A DNA stretch of 33,864 bases from Funiculus sociatus GB2-C1 (GCF_039962115.1 NZ_JAMPKJ010000063.1:1-33864); one strand, 5' to 3'. Numbered from the stretch's first letter, positions 15,982-24,074 are shown. Notes: a model not told the origin generated them from the letters alone. Made by a program: numbers and translations.

Positions 15982-16857
15982 ATGTTTTATCACAAGAAGC
16001 AACTACAGTATTTCAAACCACCGGAAAAGCCGGATGCACTTTACGCAAAGAAGATTCAAGAACTCATCGGCGGCACCTTTGGCGAGATGACCGTGATGAT
16101 GCAATACCTGTTTCAGGGTTGGAACTGCCGAGGGCCTGCTAAGTACCGTGATCTGCTGCTTGACACCGGTACCGAGGAAATCGGCCACGTAGAGATGCTA
16201 GCTACAATGATCGCCCACCTGTTAGATAAAGCGCCTCTATCAGTCCAAGAAGAAGGTGCCGCAGATCGGTTAGTGGGTGCCGTCATGGGCGGTAGTAACG
16301 TGCGCGATGAGATTATGGCGGCGGCGATGAATCCACAGCACTCCATTGTTTCTGGTTTAGGTGCAATGCCCTCTGACAGCGTTGGTTTCCCTTGGAACGG
16401 TCGCTTTATCGTTTCCAGCGGCAACCTGTTGGCAGATTTCCGCTCAAATCTTCATGCGGAGTCACAGGGACGCTTGCAGGCGGTACGGATGTACGAAATG
16501 TCAGACGATCCGGGTGTGAAAGATACGCTCTCGTTTATGATCGCCCGCGATACGATGCACCAAAATCAGTGGATGGCGGCAATTAAGGATCTGGAAGATT
16601 CTGGACTTGAAACTTCACCTGTTCCAAGCTCCTTCCCTCTGGAATTGGAGAAGCGGGAATATGCCTATCAGTTCTGGAACCACTCTGAAGGCACCGAAAG
16701 TGCTGAAGGGCGCTGGGCGAAGGGTGAATCGATGGACGGCAAAGGGCAGTTTGAGTACATTGCGAATCCGCAACCGTTAGGCCCAGAACCTACACCTCCA
16801 CCCGCTGAACCTAAGTTGCACGGGACACCAGGTTTTGAAAAGGCAAAACATACATAG
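15982..16857 (+). CDS. Manganese (non-heme) catalase
   Basis: A 291-residue di-manganese catalase, converting hydrogen peroxide to water and oxygen in the cytoplasm. The di-metal ligands are all visible: E35 (FGEMTVMMQY), E66 and H69 (TGTEEIGHVEM), E160 (LHAESQGR) and H193 (DTMHQNQW). The length and the proline-rich C-terminal tail (PLGPEPTPPPAEPK) are normal for cyanobacterial members. AAGGAG precedes the ATG. It stands in its own unit between strong terminators and closes the main stress cluster, which supports an oxidative/desiccation stress role for the group. Confidence 0.96.
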   Translation: MFYHKKQLQYFKPPEKPDALYAKKIQELIGGTFGEMTVMMQYLFQGWNCRGPAKYRDLLLDTGTEEIGHVEMLATMIAHLLDKAPLSVQEEGAADRLVGAVMGGSNVRDEIMAAAMNPQHSIVSGLGAMPSDSVGFPWNGRFIVSSGNLLADFRSNLHAESQGRLQAVRMYEMSDDPGVKDTLSFMIARDTMHQNQWMAAIKDLEDSGLETSPVPSSFPLELEKREYAYQFWNHSEGTESAEGRWAKGESMDGKGQFEYIANPQPLGPEPTPPPAEPKLHGTPGFEKAKHT

Positions 16858-16948
16858 ATGAGACTTGAGAATTAGGGATTAGCTTGTCAGAGTGTCAGCT
16901 AATTCTCAACAGAAATCTAACGAATGTTATCGAGGCTAAGACTTCTCA

Positions 16949-16984
16949 ACACACCTGTATTTTTGCAGGTGTGTATTTTTTTTT
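16949..16984 (+). terminator. Intrinsic terminator of the Mn-catalase gene
   Basis: A perfect 9-bp stem ACACACCTG (16949-16957) / CAGGTGTGT (16966-16974), an 8-nt loop, then nine T residues (16976-16984). A textbook Rho-independent terminator about 90 bases after the stop. Confidence 0.92.
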
Positions 16985-17224
16985 GTAAGGTGATTTCCTT
17001 GCTGGGTTGGTAGGCGATCGCATCTTCACAGAAAAACGAGCAAAAAGCGCGATCGCGTTCTGAATACTTTTAGCTGATGGCTTCCTCCTGTGTGGTATAG
17101 GATTAGGCGCAAAGACAGCATACTGTCACGGATGCTACTTAGGAAATAAGCAGGGAGGGGGACGTAAGTTTATCCTAAATTTTGCTTTCCTTAAAATGGA
17201 TGGGTATTTAGGAGAAACTTTTAA

Positions 17225-17431
17225 ATGAAAGAAAATTCGATTACTCGAAAGCATCTTGTTTATAGTCTGCTGACGGGTCTGCTGATCGGTGCGATCGCTG
17301 GCGCACCGATAGGCTGGGTTACTCATCGCGCCTATGCTGAGCAACGTTTCGCTAAGAATTTAATTTGCCGAGAGCAACATAGAAATCAGCCTGAAGCTGT
17401 TGTTCAATCTATCTGCGGCTCAAGATTCTAA
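17225..17431 (+). CDS. Small exported or single-pass membrane protein
   Basis: A 68-residue protein. Residues 10-33 are a hydrophobic Gly-rich segment (LLTGLLIGAIAGAPIGWV), followed by AYA-E at 36-39, a possible signal-peptidase site. The short rest is basic with two cysteines (C48, C64) that could form a disulfide. No homologue family is recognised. AGGAGAAA lies at the right distance before the ATG, which supports a real gene. It is located after the catalase terminator and so is transcribed separately. Confidence 0.7.
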   Translation: MKENSITRKHLVYSLLTGLLIGAIAGAPIGWVTHRAYAEQRFAKNLICREQHRNQPEAVVQSICGSRF

Positions 17432-17640
17432 AGTTTTCTAATAATCATTGTCCTCGTATGCGATCGCGTCCTTTTTTATTGCATCTGGTAAGGATGCGAT
17501 CGCCGTACAGGTTATTTTGGCAGAATTGGATTTTTCGAGAGGATGCGATCTCCCCTGCCTTAATTAGGAAATTTCTGAATGTTAGCTATCCATAACAATA
17601 CAATTTATACAATTTATAATAAGTAATAATTATCTATATT

Positions 17641-18324
17641 TTAATCTAAATATTCTTGATCTTTTAAGTATTTTTGGATATTTCCTAATATTTGACTTAG
17701 ATATTCTACTACCTCTTGCTTTATTTCCAATAGTTCCTCTATAGTCTTGTCCCGTCCCACTTCTTCAAAGGACTTATTTCCATGTGCTAAATCATTTCTG
17801 GTTTCTCTCACAAGTAAAATATTAGATCCATCTTTTGTTTTAGAGCAATCAGTAAGATGTGAAAATCCATATTTTTTTGCTGTTTCTTTAATTACCTTAG
17901 CATCCACATTCCCTGAAAATATTTTTTCCGGGAATGTGGTTGTAATAATGTCAATAGAAATTTGAGATATTTTGGGATGGATGTCTTTAGCCGTTGAACT
18001 TTTCAAATAAGTTTGAAGGTTTTTTAGCACAGTCATTTTGATTTCAGGTTTAATTTTATCAAAACATACTCCTTTACTTCGGAATTCATCAAATATTGCT
18101 TCAATAGCATTACGCATAGTAGATTCAACTAAGTTATAAAGCAATAAAAAACTATTTGCTTTCAGAGTTTTTGCTAATTCTGAATCTATGTTTTGTGTTT
18201 TATATCCACCAGCACTATCGCTAACAGCTAATTTGGTTGTTTCTTTAATCAAACTTTCTAAAAAAATGAAGTATTGATCCACCTCTTGAACCCGTGTATT
18301 AAAATCTATGATAACAGTATTCAT
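17641..18324 (-). CDS. HEPN-domain protein (MAE_28990/MAE_18760-like), putative RNase
   Basis: A 227-residue alpha-helical protein. The HEPN R-x4-H motif is present as R176-NDLA-H181 (RETRNDLAHGN), preceded by an N-terminal helix pair (SFLLLYNLVESTMRNAIEAI) typical of the MAE_28990-like HEPN group. HEPN proteins with this motif are metal-independent RNases in many toxin and antiviral systems; activity here is inferred. Its ATG overlaps the stop of the upstream DUF262 gene by four bases (ATGA), so translation is coupled and equimolar production is likely. The gene is AT-rich and lacks HIP1 sites, in contrast to the window average. Confidence 0.85.
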   Translation of the reverse strand: MNTVIIDFNTRVQEVDQYFIFLESLIKETTKLAVSDSAGGYKTQNIDSELAKTLKANSFLLLYNLVESTMRNAIEAIFDEFRSKGVCFDKIKPEIKMTVLKNLQTYLKSSTAKDIHPKISQISIDIITTTFPEKIFSGNVDAKVIKETAKKYGFSHLTDCSKTKDGSNILLVRETRNDLAHGNKSFEEVGRDKTIEELLEIKQEVVEYLSQILGNIQKYLKDQEYLD

Positions 18325-19403
18325 GATTCGCCTAGCAGTTGATCACGCACATACTCAATACGCTTAACTACTTTAAGTCTTGAACTGCTTCCATCACCGC
18401 TAGCGTATTTCTTAAAATCCTCTGAATCAAGCCATTTTGTAGACTTTGGTTTAATATCTTTTTTTTCTGCCAATGCAAGAGCAATACCTACAGAAAGAGA
18501 CTCAAATTTAATGCGAGTAGTTGTTTTAGCATAATCTTTACCTTGCCGAAATCCTTTTGGAAAATATTTTTCTACGAAATCTAACATCGATAGGAATTGT
18601 GTCTGCATTTTTTCACGATCAAAGGTCTTATCCTCGTTAGCTGCTTTCAGATAGTCATCAAGAAATTCGTTTACTTTGTTGGCATTGAAATTTTTATAGT
18701 TGTTTAAAAATGCAAAGAACCGCAACACAAATTCTTGGGGTTCACGCCTGTTGATCGCAACCTCAGCAAACGAGCATAAATCACGAAATTTGGATATCTT
18801 CGATAGTTCGTCAATCAAATCAAGGAACGAGCCACGCAGTATACCTCTGCGCTTTTCCATTTCGTTCAAGTCAACACTACCTGTATTAATGCGTTCAAAT
18901 ATATCTCTCCGCACTTCCTCATCTGCATTTTCGGTTAGTTGGATCATCCGAAGAGTAGTCCGATTGAAGCGCTTTTGACGAGCAAGCGGTAAATCAGCAA
19001 AGGTGAAGTCATTCAGTTTCGTTAGCTTCTTAAGTTCCCTTAACGTGAGTTCATTGTTAATAAATCTAGCCAGGGTACGGATGCGTTGTGAACCATCTAT
19101 AATCTCTAAACGCGCTTCATTTTCCTTATCAGGGATGTCAGCAACGAAAATGTAAGGTATGGGTAAGCCTAAAAGTACGGACTCAATAAATTTTGATTGC
19201 CTTGCTTCATCCCAAGCCATTTCTCGCTGGTAATCTGGTATGAATAACTCATTAGTCTCGTCATACATTCCTTCTATGTATTTTTGAACAAGTATTTCGA
19301 CTGGATACTCTTTTGTATCGTACTTAACGGGCTGCTGCTTCGTCCGAATTTCTGCCTCAGCAGCCTCTTTCTGTTCATCCGTGATCTCTAGTTTAGGTGG
19401 CAT
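18321..19403 (-). CDS. DUF262-domain protein (ParB/Srx-like, GmrSD-N type)
   Basis: A 360-residue cytosolic protein. DUF262 motifs appear in order: FIPDYQREMAWD (54-65), the nucleotide-binding signature IIDGSQR (101-107), and IFERINTGSVDLN (168-180). In GmrSD, BrxU and SspE this fold binds or hydrolyses NTP and gates a nuclease on modified phage DNA. Those proteins carry an HNH (DUF1524-type) module; none is visible here, and the C-terminus is a helical region of unknown role. The nuclease function may be supplied by the HEPN protein whose gene overlaps the 3' end. No Shine-Dalgarno is evident. Confidence 0.9.
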   Translation of the reverse strand: MPPKLEITDEQKEAAEAEIRTKQQPVKYDTKEYPVEILVQKYIEGMYDETNELFIPDYQREMAWDEARQSKFIESVLLGLPIPYIFVADIPDKENEARLEIIDGSQRIRTLARFINNELTLRELKKLTKLNDFTFADLPLARQKRFNRTTLRMIQLTENADEEVRRDIFERINTGSVDLNEMEKRRGILRGSFLDLIDELSKISKFRDLCSFAEVAINRREPQEFVLRFFAFLNNYKNFNANKVNEFLDDYLKAANEDKTFDREKMQTQFLSMLDFVEKYFPKGFRQGKDYAKTTTRIKFESLSVGIALALAEKKDIKPKSTKWLDSEDFKKYASGDGSSSRLKVVKRIEYVRDQLLGES

Positions 19404-19736
19404 AATTTATACTTCAGGCAGCGGGTTTGACAATCAGAACGCAGTACATAAAAACACCAGTGTATTAACCTTCTGGCTCTATTATTCTTGCGAATACCAT
19501 AATAGACTATGTTTCGCTTTTGCTACTTAATACAAGCAAGTCAGTTTCATCATTTGCCTTAGGATAGCCGAGCGCTCTACGTAACAACAATGCCAGCACA
19601 GACTAATGCTTGATTGGTGAGGATAATCTTTTCTTAGTTATTTTTCTGACGTAAACCGTGTAGTTTTTGAGCCAAGCACGCGAATAGATTAGATCGCGCC
19701 CTTTTTTCTTACACCAAAAAACAAAGTGAGCGCTCC
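19404..19736. other. Gap between the DUF262 gene and the XRE regulator gene
   Basis: About 330 bases, no credible ORF or remnant seen. It should contain the promoter of the DUF262-HEPN pair on the minus strand, but no -35/-10 or dyad stands out. Confidence 0.45.
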
Positions 19737-20108
19737 TTAATTTCGCTTTTGGGGAGGATGCTTTTCCATAGCCGCAACTAGGTCATCAAGGCTGCATTGC
19801 AGAATCTCTGTCAGACGCTTGGTTTGGGTAAAGGTTAAGCGTGGCTCCTCTTCCTCTGTTGAAAGTTGCTTCCCTGTCGCCACGATGAGTTCATTAAGAG
19901 AGCATTGCAACCCATCCACCAGCTTCTTTGTCTGGGTCAAGGTCAAACATGGCTCGTGTTCTCCTCTCTCCCAAGCACTAACAGTCTTGATCGTCACGTC
20001 AAGAATATCAGCTAGCTTTCGCTGTGTCAGTCCAGCACGCTTTCTCAATTCCGCAAGTGTGAGTTGATATTCCTGGTTTTTTGGTTGATCCTCTTTCTCT
20101 TTTGTCAT
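19737..20108 (-). CDS. XRE-family HTH regulator with duplicated C-terminal segment
   Basis: A 123-residue protein. Residues 17-73 form a Cro/C1-type helix-turn-helix (LAELRKRAGLTQRKLADIL, then TIKTVSAWERGEHEP). The segment 52-77 (EPCLTLTQTKKLV, GLQCSLNELIVA) is repeated at 88-113 (EPRLTFTQTKRL, ILQCSLDDLVAA), an internal duplication beyond the DNA-binding domain. The ATG at 20108 is preferred on domain grounds; a GTG 51 bases upstream is possible. Neither has a ribosome site, and TATAAT directly abuts the ATG. It sits on the same strand 330 bases upstream of the DUF262-HEPN pair and may regulate it. Confidence 0.82.
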   Translation of the reverse strand: MTKEKEDQPKNQEYQLTLAELRKRAGLTQRKLADILDVTIKTVSAWERGEHEPCLTLTQTKKLVDGLQCSLNELIVATGKQLSTEEEEPRLTFTQTKRLTEILQCSLDDLVAAMEKHPPQKRN

Positions 20109-20122
20109 ATTATAGGTTTGTG

Positions 20123-20137
20123 TACACGTAGCGTGTA
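20123..20137. promoter_or_regulatory. Small dyad upstream of the XRE gene, possible operator
   Basis: TACACG-TAG-CGTGTA is a perfect 6-bp inverted repeat with a 3-base spacer, 15 bases upstream of the ATG of the HTH gene. Cro/C1-type regulators often bind such dyads at their own promoters. Only one copy was noticed, so the assignment is tentative. Confidence 0.4.
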
Positions 20138-20298
20138 TAGAACCAGTTATCAGAAGCACGAAAAAAGGGCAGACAGCCTAAAAAGCCATCGTTTGGCTAG
20201 TTGGCTGCCCGGAATAGTTGTTTCTCAGAACAAAAAGTGTAACAGCCTATGCGACCAATATCGTTCGCCTTGGCAATCTTTGTCGTGTCCATAAAAGA

Positions 20299-20532
20299 TT
20301 TATGACCTACTTTAACCAGCTGCATCCCTGGTGCATCATCCGCCCGATGCCTAACTTACAGTCAGTTGTCGTTGCCCGTTTTCGTCGTCGCAGCGACGCG
20401 CAAGCACATCTGCAAATTCTCCAGCGCATGGTTGCAGGCGCGACCTACGAAATCATCTTCGACGTGACACCAGAACCCGCCAACCAGACTAACGAGATGG
20501 AGTTAGCCCAACCCAATTCTCACCTCAACTGA
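20299..20532 (+). CDS. Small cyanobacterial hypothetical protein
   Basis: 77 residues from the ATG at 20299 (MTYFNQLHPWCIIRPMPNL). The sequence VVVARFRRRSDAQAHLQILQ followed by ATYEIIFDV is a compact alpha/beta pattern that I associate with short conserved cyanobacterial proteins of unknown function. A longer frame from 20218 is possible but its extra N-terminus looks non-coding. No ribosome site is obvious. It ends seven bases before the next gene, so the two are probably one operon, transcribed away from the HTH gene. Confidence 0.7.
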   Translation, partial: FMTYFNQLHPWCIIRPMPNLQSVVVARFRRRSDAQAHLQILQRMVAGATYEIIFDVTPEPANQTNEMELAQPNSHLN

Positions 20533-20539
20533 AGCGAAT

Positions 20540-20902
20540 ATGACCATTTTGTTTCGCCGGATTAAACCTTTCAAGTTTCGGATCACTTTTGACCTAATTG
20601 CCAAATTTTTAGGCATTCCTCAATCCCAGATTGTACGTGCTGAATGCTGGCGTTATATATTGTTTGTTCATCGTAGCGATCGCGGCGGGCAATTCATTAG
20701 TTACCGCAAACTTGTTTTGTGGATACAAGCGATCGCGTCTTTAATTCACACTTGCACAACCCTGGAAGACTTGTGGCAAATGGGCTTGTGGGTTCGGCAG
20801 GAGTGCCAGAAATTTGATTATGACCAGCGGATCATTGATTACCTGCGCCGAATCTGGATTAAACGCAGAGACGCTCTCAGAAGCCCTGAACTAAAGCCCT
20901 GA
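20540..20902 (+). CDS. Hypothetical protein
   Basis: A 120-residue basic protein, no signal peptide or membrane segment. The segment FDLIAKFLGIPQSQIVRAECW resembles a helix-turn-helix-like or degenerate DNA-binding pattern, but I do not recognise a family. It is Trp- and Arg-rich towards the C-terminus (LWVRQECQKFDYDQRIIDYL). It follows the 77-residue gene by seven bases and contains two HIP1 sites, so it belongs to the resident genome rather than to the AT-rich pair to its left. Confidence 0.7.
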   Translation: MTILFRRIKPFKFRITFDLIAKFLGIPQSQIVRAECWRYILFVHRSDRGGQFISYRKLVLWIQAIASLIHTCTTLEDLWQMGLWVRQECQKFDYDQRIIDYLRRIWIKRRDALRSPELKP

Positions 20903-20927
20903 ATTAAAGTTGGAGGCTAAAAGCTCA

Positions 20928-21020
20928 AGTCCGTTTCAACGGACTGAAATGCTTGCTGTATATGAAATTTAACCTGTTTAACAGGTTTTAGCTTTGAGTC
21001 CTGAACTAAAGTTCGGACTC
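20928..21020. repeat. Cluster of three palindromic repeats
   Basis: Three hairpins in 93 bases: AGTCCGTT/AACGGACT (20928-20945), AACCTGTT/AACAGGTT (20971-20987), and GAGTCC/GGACTC enclosing GAAC/GTTC (20996-21020). They fill most of the 281-base gap before the cytochrome gene. Such compound AGTCCG-type repeats are common between cyanobacterial genes. Confidence 0.8.
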
Positions 21021-21183
21021 CTGGCGCCAGCGCCATTCCACCATAGCCAGCTTTCTCAAAATCAAGAAAATAGGGCATTTTACCGTATATAACCCTACAA
21101 TCAGAGCTTCAACCTCCAGGCAGACGAAAGATGGCGTTTTTACCTTTAAAGTGCGTACTGGTGACTGCTATCTGTGAGGCATC

Positions 21184-23196
21184 ATGCGATCGCGCCCAAT
21201 TCTTCTACTTGGTTTAGTTCTTCTGGTGATAGGCTTCTTTGCTTATCAAATTGAGATAGGTATTCCTGCCACACCCAGCGTCTACAACACTTTTACACCC
21301 CTCACGAAGCCTGCACCGCAACAGATTGGTTCGTATGATGTTTTGGGGTATGTAATTGACAAAGAAGAGGCAGATAAGCTGCTGGAGACGGAGGAAGGGC
21401 GCAAGCAACTTTCACCGGAAAATGGCGCTGTTGCTGTCACAGAAGACTTAATTAACCTGGGACGCAAAGCTTTTTACGCAGAAACTTTTAAAGATCAAAT
21501 CTTTCAAACGGATGTTGTCGGGGCGCTGAATGGGCCAATCAACCTCGTGACGATGACGAAAGCGATCGCGCGGCTGGGAGGAAAACATACCACTAACCTT
21601 CAGATTCCGATCGATAAAGATGTCACCATCGGCGGTAGAACTTTTAGATCAGGCACCTTGCTGAACACCGGGATGGACGTACCTACAGGTTCAATTCTGC
21701 CCTTGGGAATGCGTACCAGCATCGAGAAGGGTAAAGTGCGCGTGGGGATAACCTGCGCCTTGTGTCATACAGCAATAGATGGTAAAAGTGGGCGCGTTAT
21801 CGAAGGTGCGCCAAACAACGATCTCAACACTGGCTTAGTGTTGGCTATGGCTACCAACTCAGCCGCGATGTTTCGCCAGACGGGTGTAAATCCTACCAAA
21901 ATGCCAGTAGGCGATCGCACTTACATTAATGCTGATGGAGAAAAAGCACGTTTGCCAGATGCCAAAGCCCTAGAAGATGCCGTCGATGCCGATTTACTAA
22001 CTTGGCCTCCCGGCAACTTTGATTCCACTGGCACCATGACCAACAATCCTTCCCAGATTCCATCCTCCTATACCCACGATGCTTGGCCTTATGGCTGGAG
22101 TGGACATTCTGCTGTCGGCTGGTTTCACGGACTGACCACCCTTAATAGCAACGTCCATGCTACCAACTCAGACGCGACAACCGGAGCTGATGGCAGTCAG
22201 CCGCTATTGGGTATTGACAAAGAGACTTATTTAGGGATTATTTTCCAAAATTCAGCAAATAAAGCTTTCCGGTTGCCAAAAGGGGCGAAACCATCCCAAT
22301 TCTTTAACAAGATCGATCCGACACCGGGGGAACCGGGGATGAACGAGACGATTCGGATGCCAGAATACCCCAAAGGTTCTCTATTTATGCTGGACGGGTT
22401 AATGGCAAACTCACCAGGATACCCAGTAGGCGAACAACTCAACGGAATGTCAGCTTTTCAGAATACCTTGGCACCGCCACCCCTTCAAACTGCCAGCACA
22501 GAAACTTTAAAGCGCGGTGCGGCGATTTTCGCAAAAGCTAGTTGCGTTGAATGTCATAGCGGACGCTACTTCACTAACCATCAGGTAATTGCAGAGCAAG
22601 AGATTCGCACTCAGCCCTCACGAGGCCCCGCGCAGGCTCCTTTTGCCCGCATCTTAGTACCACCAAAAACTTATCCGAGTAATGTCCCCGTACCCTTGCC
22701 AACTGATCCGCCTGTGTTACCAGTGCCAACTGATATTACACCGCAGCGATCGCTTGAACTAGCCTTTGCCATCAACAACCCCAAAGGCGGTTACAAGGTG
22801 CCTAGTTTAATTGGTCTTGCCGTCACCGCGCCTTATCTGCACGATGGAGGTGTAGCAGCTTCTTCCCAAGCGCTGAAGCAAGATAAAAAAGGCTTTAGAA
22901 TCGTCAAGCGTGACGAAATAGGCATGGCAGGCACGTTGCTTAAAGGCATTCAACCCGATCCTAGTGCAAGTTTGCGAGTGCTGTTAGATCGCAAATTGCG
23001 TAAGCAAACAGTTGCAGCTAACCGGGCTAATTCCGACTTAAAACAGTCGAATGTAGATGGTAGCGGACACAATTATTGGGTAGACAAAAGTGCTGGCTTT
23101 AATGCTCAAGATCAGACCGATTTAATTCAATTCCTGCTGTCGTTGGATGACGACCCAGAAGTTCTACCTGCTGACGTTATAGCGTCAAAAAATTAG
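21184..23196 (+). CDS. Membrane-anchored di-heme c-type cytochrome (RoxA/MauG-like)
   Basis: A 670-residue protein. Residues 5-22 are an N-terminal hydrophobic anchor (ILLLGLVLLVIGFFAYQI), placing the rest outside the cytoplasmic membrane. Two heme-c sites are present: C191-A-L-C194-H195 and C454-V-E-C457-H458. The C-terminal signature PYLHDGG with the preceding KVPSLIGLAVTA is shared with di-heme peroxidases and the RoxA rubber-oxygenase group, whose size (about 650-690 residues) also fits. Peroxidase, oxygenase or electron-transfer roles are all possible. GAGG precedes the ATG, and a HIP1 site overlaps codons 1-4. No partner cytochrome gene is adjacent. Confidence 0.85.
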   Translation: MRSRPILLLGLVLLVIGFFAYQIEIGIPATPSVYNTFTPLTKPAPQQIGSYDVLGYVIDKEEADKLLETEEGRKQLSPENGAVAVTEDLINLGRKAFYAETFKDQIFQTDVVGALNGPINLVTMTKAIARLGGKHTTNLQIPIDKDVTIGGRTFRSGTLLNTGMDVPTGSILPLGMRTSIEKGKVRVGITCALCHTAIDGKSGRVIEGAPNNDLNTGLVLAMATNSAAMFRQTGVNPTKMPVGDRTYINADGEKARLPDAKALEDAVDADLLTWPPGNFDSTGTMTNNPSQIPSSYTHDAWPYGWSGHSAVGWFHGLTTLNSNVHATNSDATTGADGSQPLLGIDKETYLGIIFQNSANKAFRLPKGAKPSQFFNKIDPTPGEPGMNETIRMPEYPKGSLFMLDGLMANSPGYPVGEQLNGMSAFQNTLAPPPLQTASTETLKRGAAIFAKASCVECHSGRYFTNHQVIAEQEIRTQPSRGPAQAPFARILVPPKTYPSNVPVPLPTDPPVLPVPTDITPQRSLELAFAINNPKGGYKVPSLIGLAVTAPYLHDGGVAASSQALKQDKKGFRIVKRDEIGMAGTLLKGIQPDPSASLRVLLDRKLRKQTVAANRANSDLKQSNVDGSGHNYWVDKSAGFNAQDQTDLIQFLLSLDDDPEVLPADVIASKN

Positions 23197-23209
23197 CCAT
23201 CTTCCACTC

Positions 23210-23236
23210 GCGTTCCCAGTCTCCGGCTGGGAATGC
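23210..23236. repeat. Dispersed palindromic repeat, diverged copy
   Basis: GCGTTCCCAG / CTGGGAATGC arms with one mismatch, after the cytochrome gene. It is related to the perfect copy at 3998-4022; a further half-copy (GTGCGTTCCCA) lies near 23297-23307. Confidence 0.75.
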
Positions 23237-23335
23237 GTAATTGGGTCGATCGCCTCATATTATTCCACACTTTGACCGAAGAGAGAGCCTCCGCGAGTGC
23301 GTTCCCAAACAGAATTTTAAATAGGAGTTTTTACA

Positions 23336-24004
23336 ATGAAATTGCAAGGCGTAATTCTAGATGTTGATGGTACGTTGGTTCTGAGCAATGATGCCCACGC
23401 CCAAGCTTGGGTTGAGGCATTTGCCGCGTATGGTTATGAAGTACCATTTGAGAAAGTTCGACCGCTTATTGGTATGGGTGGCGATAAAGTCATACCGCAA
23501 ATGGTGGCAGAACTTAATGACGAAGAAGGTGATGGGAAAGCCATTTCTCAGAAGCGAAAAGAACTGATTATCGAAAAATTTTCACCGACTTTATCTCCAA
23601 CACAGGGCGCAAGAGAACTGCTGTTAAAGATGCAGCAGGAAGGGTTGCAGCTAATTATCGCTACCTCGGCTACAAGTGAAGAACTTTCCCATTTATTAAA
23701 AGCTGCACAAGTTGATGACTTGCTTGATCAGGCGACAACATCCAGCGATGCAGAAGCTTCTAAACCAGCACCAGATATTGTGGAAGCAGCATTGAAGAAA
23801 ATCCAGATGGAACCAACGCAGATGGTGATGATTGCGGATACGCCCTACGATATTGAATCCGCAAATAAAGCTGGTGTGGATGTAATTGCGTTGCGCTGTG
23901 GTGGCTTTGCTGATGAGCAATTCAAGAATGCGATCGCTATCTACGATCACCCAGCCGATTTGTTGGCAAATTATGACACTTCTCCCTTAAGCCAAACTGC
24001 TTAA
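23336..24004 (+). CDS. HAD-superfamily phosphatase (phosphoglycolate-phosphatase-like)
   Basis: A 222-residue cytosolic HAD hydrolase. Motif I DVDGT with nucleophile D9 and acid/base D11, motif II IIATSAT, motif III SKPAPD and motif IV ADTPYD are all intact. The cap is the helical C1 type (about 17-85). The size and motifs fit phosphoglycolate phosphatase, beta-phosphoglucomutase or pyrophosphatase-like members; the phosphate ester cannot be named. TAGGAG stands ten bases before the ATG. A strong terminator follows. Confidence 0.92.
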   Translation: MKLQGVILDVDGTLVLSNDAHAQAWVEAFAAYGYEVPFEKVRPLIGMGGDKVIPQMVAELNDEEGDGKAISQKRKELIIEKFSPTLSPTQGARELLLKMQQEGLQLIIATSATSEELSHLLKAAQVDDLLDQATTSSDAEASKPAPDIVEAALKKIQMEPTQMVMIADTPYDIESANKAGVDVIALRCGGFADEQFKNAIAIYDHPADLLANYDTSPLSQTA

Positions 24005-24033
24005 AGTCTATTTTCTTCTCAAAGGTTCCCATG

Positions 24034-24074
24034 AAAAAAGGCAGTAACGCGATCGCGCTACTGCCTTTTTTTTT
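24034..24074. terminator. Bidirectional terminator with a HIP1 palindrome inside
   Basis: A-run, GGCAGTA (24040-24046), inner palindrome CGCGATCGCG (24048-24057), TACTGCC (24059-24065), then nine T residues. The stem is almost continuous, with one A-C mismatch. It lies between the convergent HAD and repeat-protein genes and could stop both. Confidence 0.92.

Noticed and set aside
14029-17012. Absence of HIP1 as evidence of transfer for the dehydrogenase/Mn-catalase stretch
   Set aside because: This 3-kb stretch also lacks HIP1 though its genes and base composition look native, so HIP1 absence alone is weak evidence.
20109-20114. TATAAT on the minus strand next to the XRE start as a -10 element
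   Set aside because: It directly abuts the ATG, so transcription would begin inside the gene, and no -35 lies at the right distance.
20064-20294. 76-codon plus-strand frame over the XRE promoter
   Set aside because: It begins inside the antisense of the regulator and has no protein-like composition.
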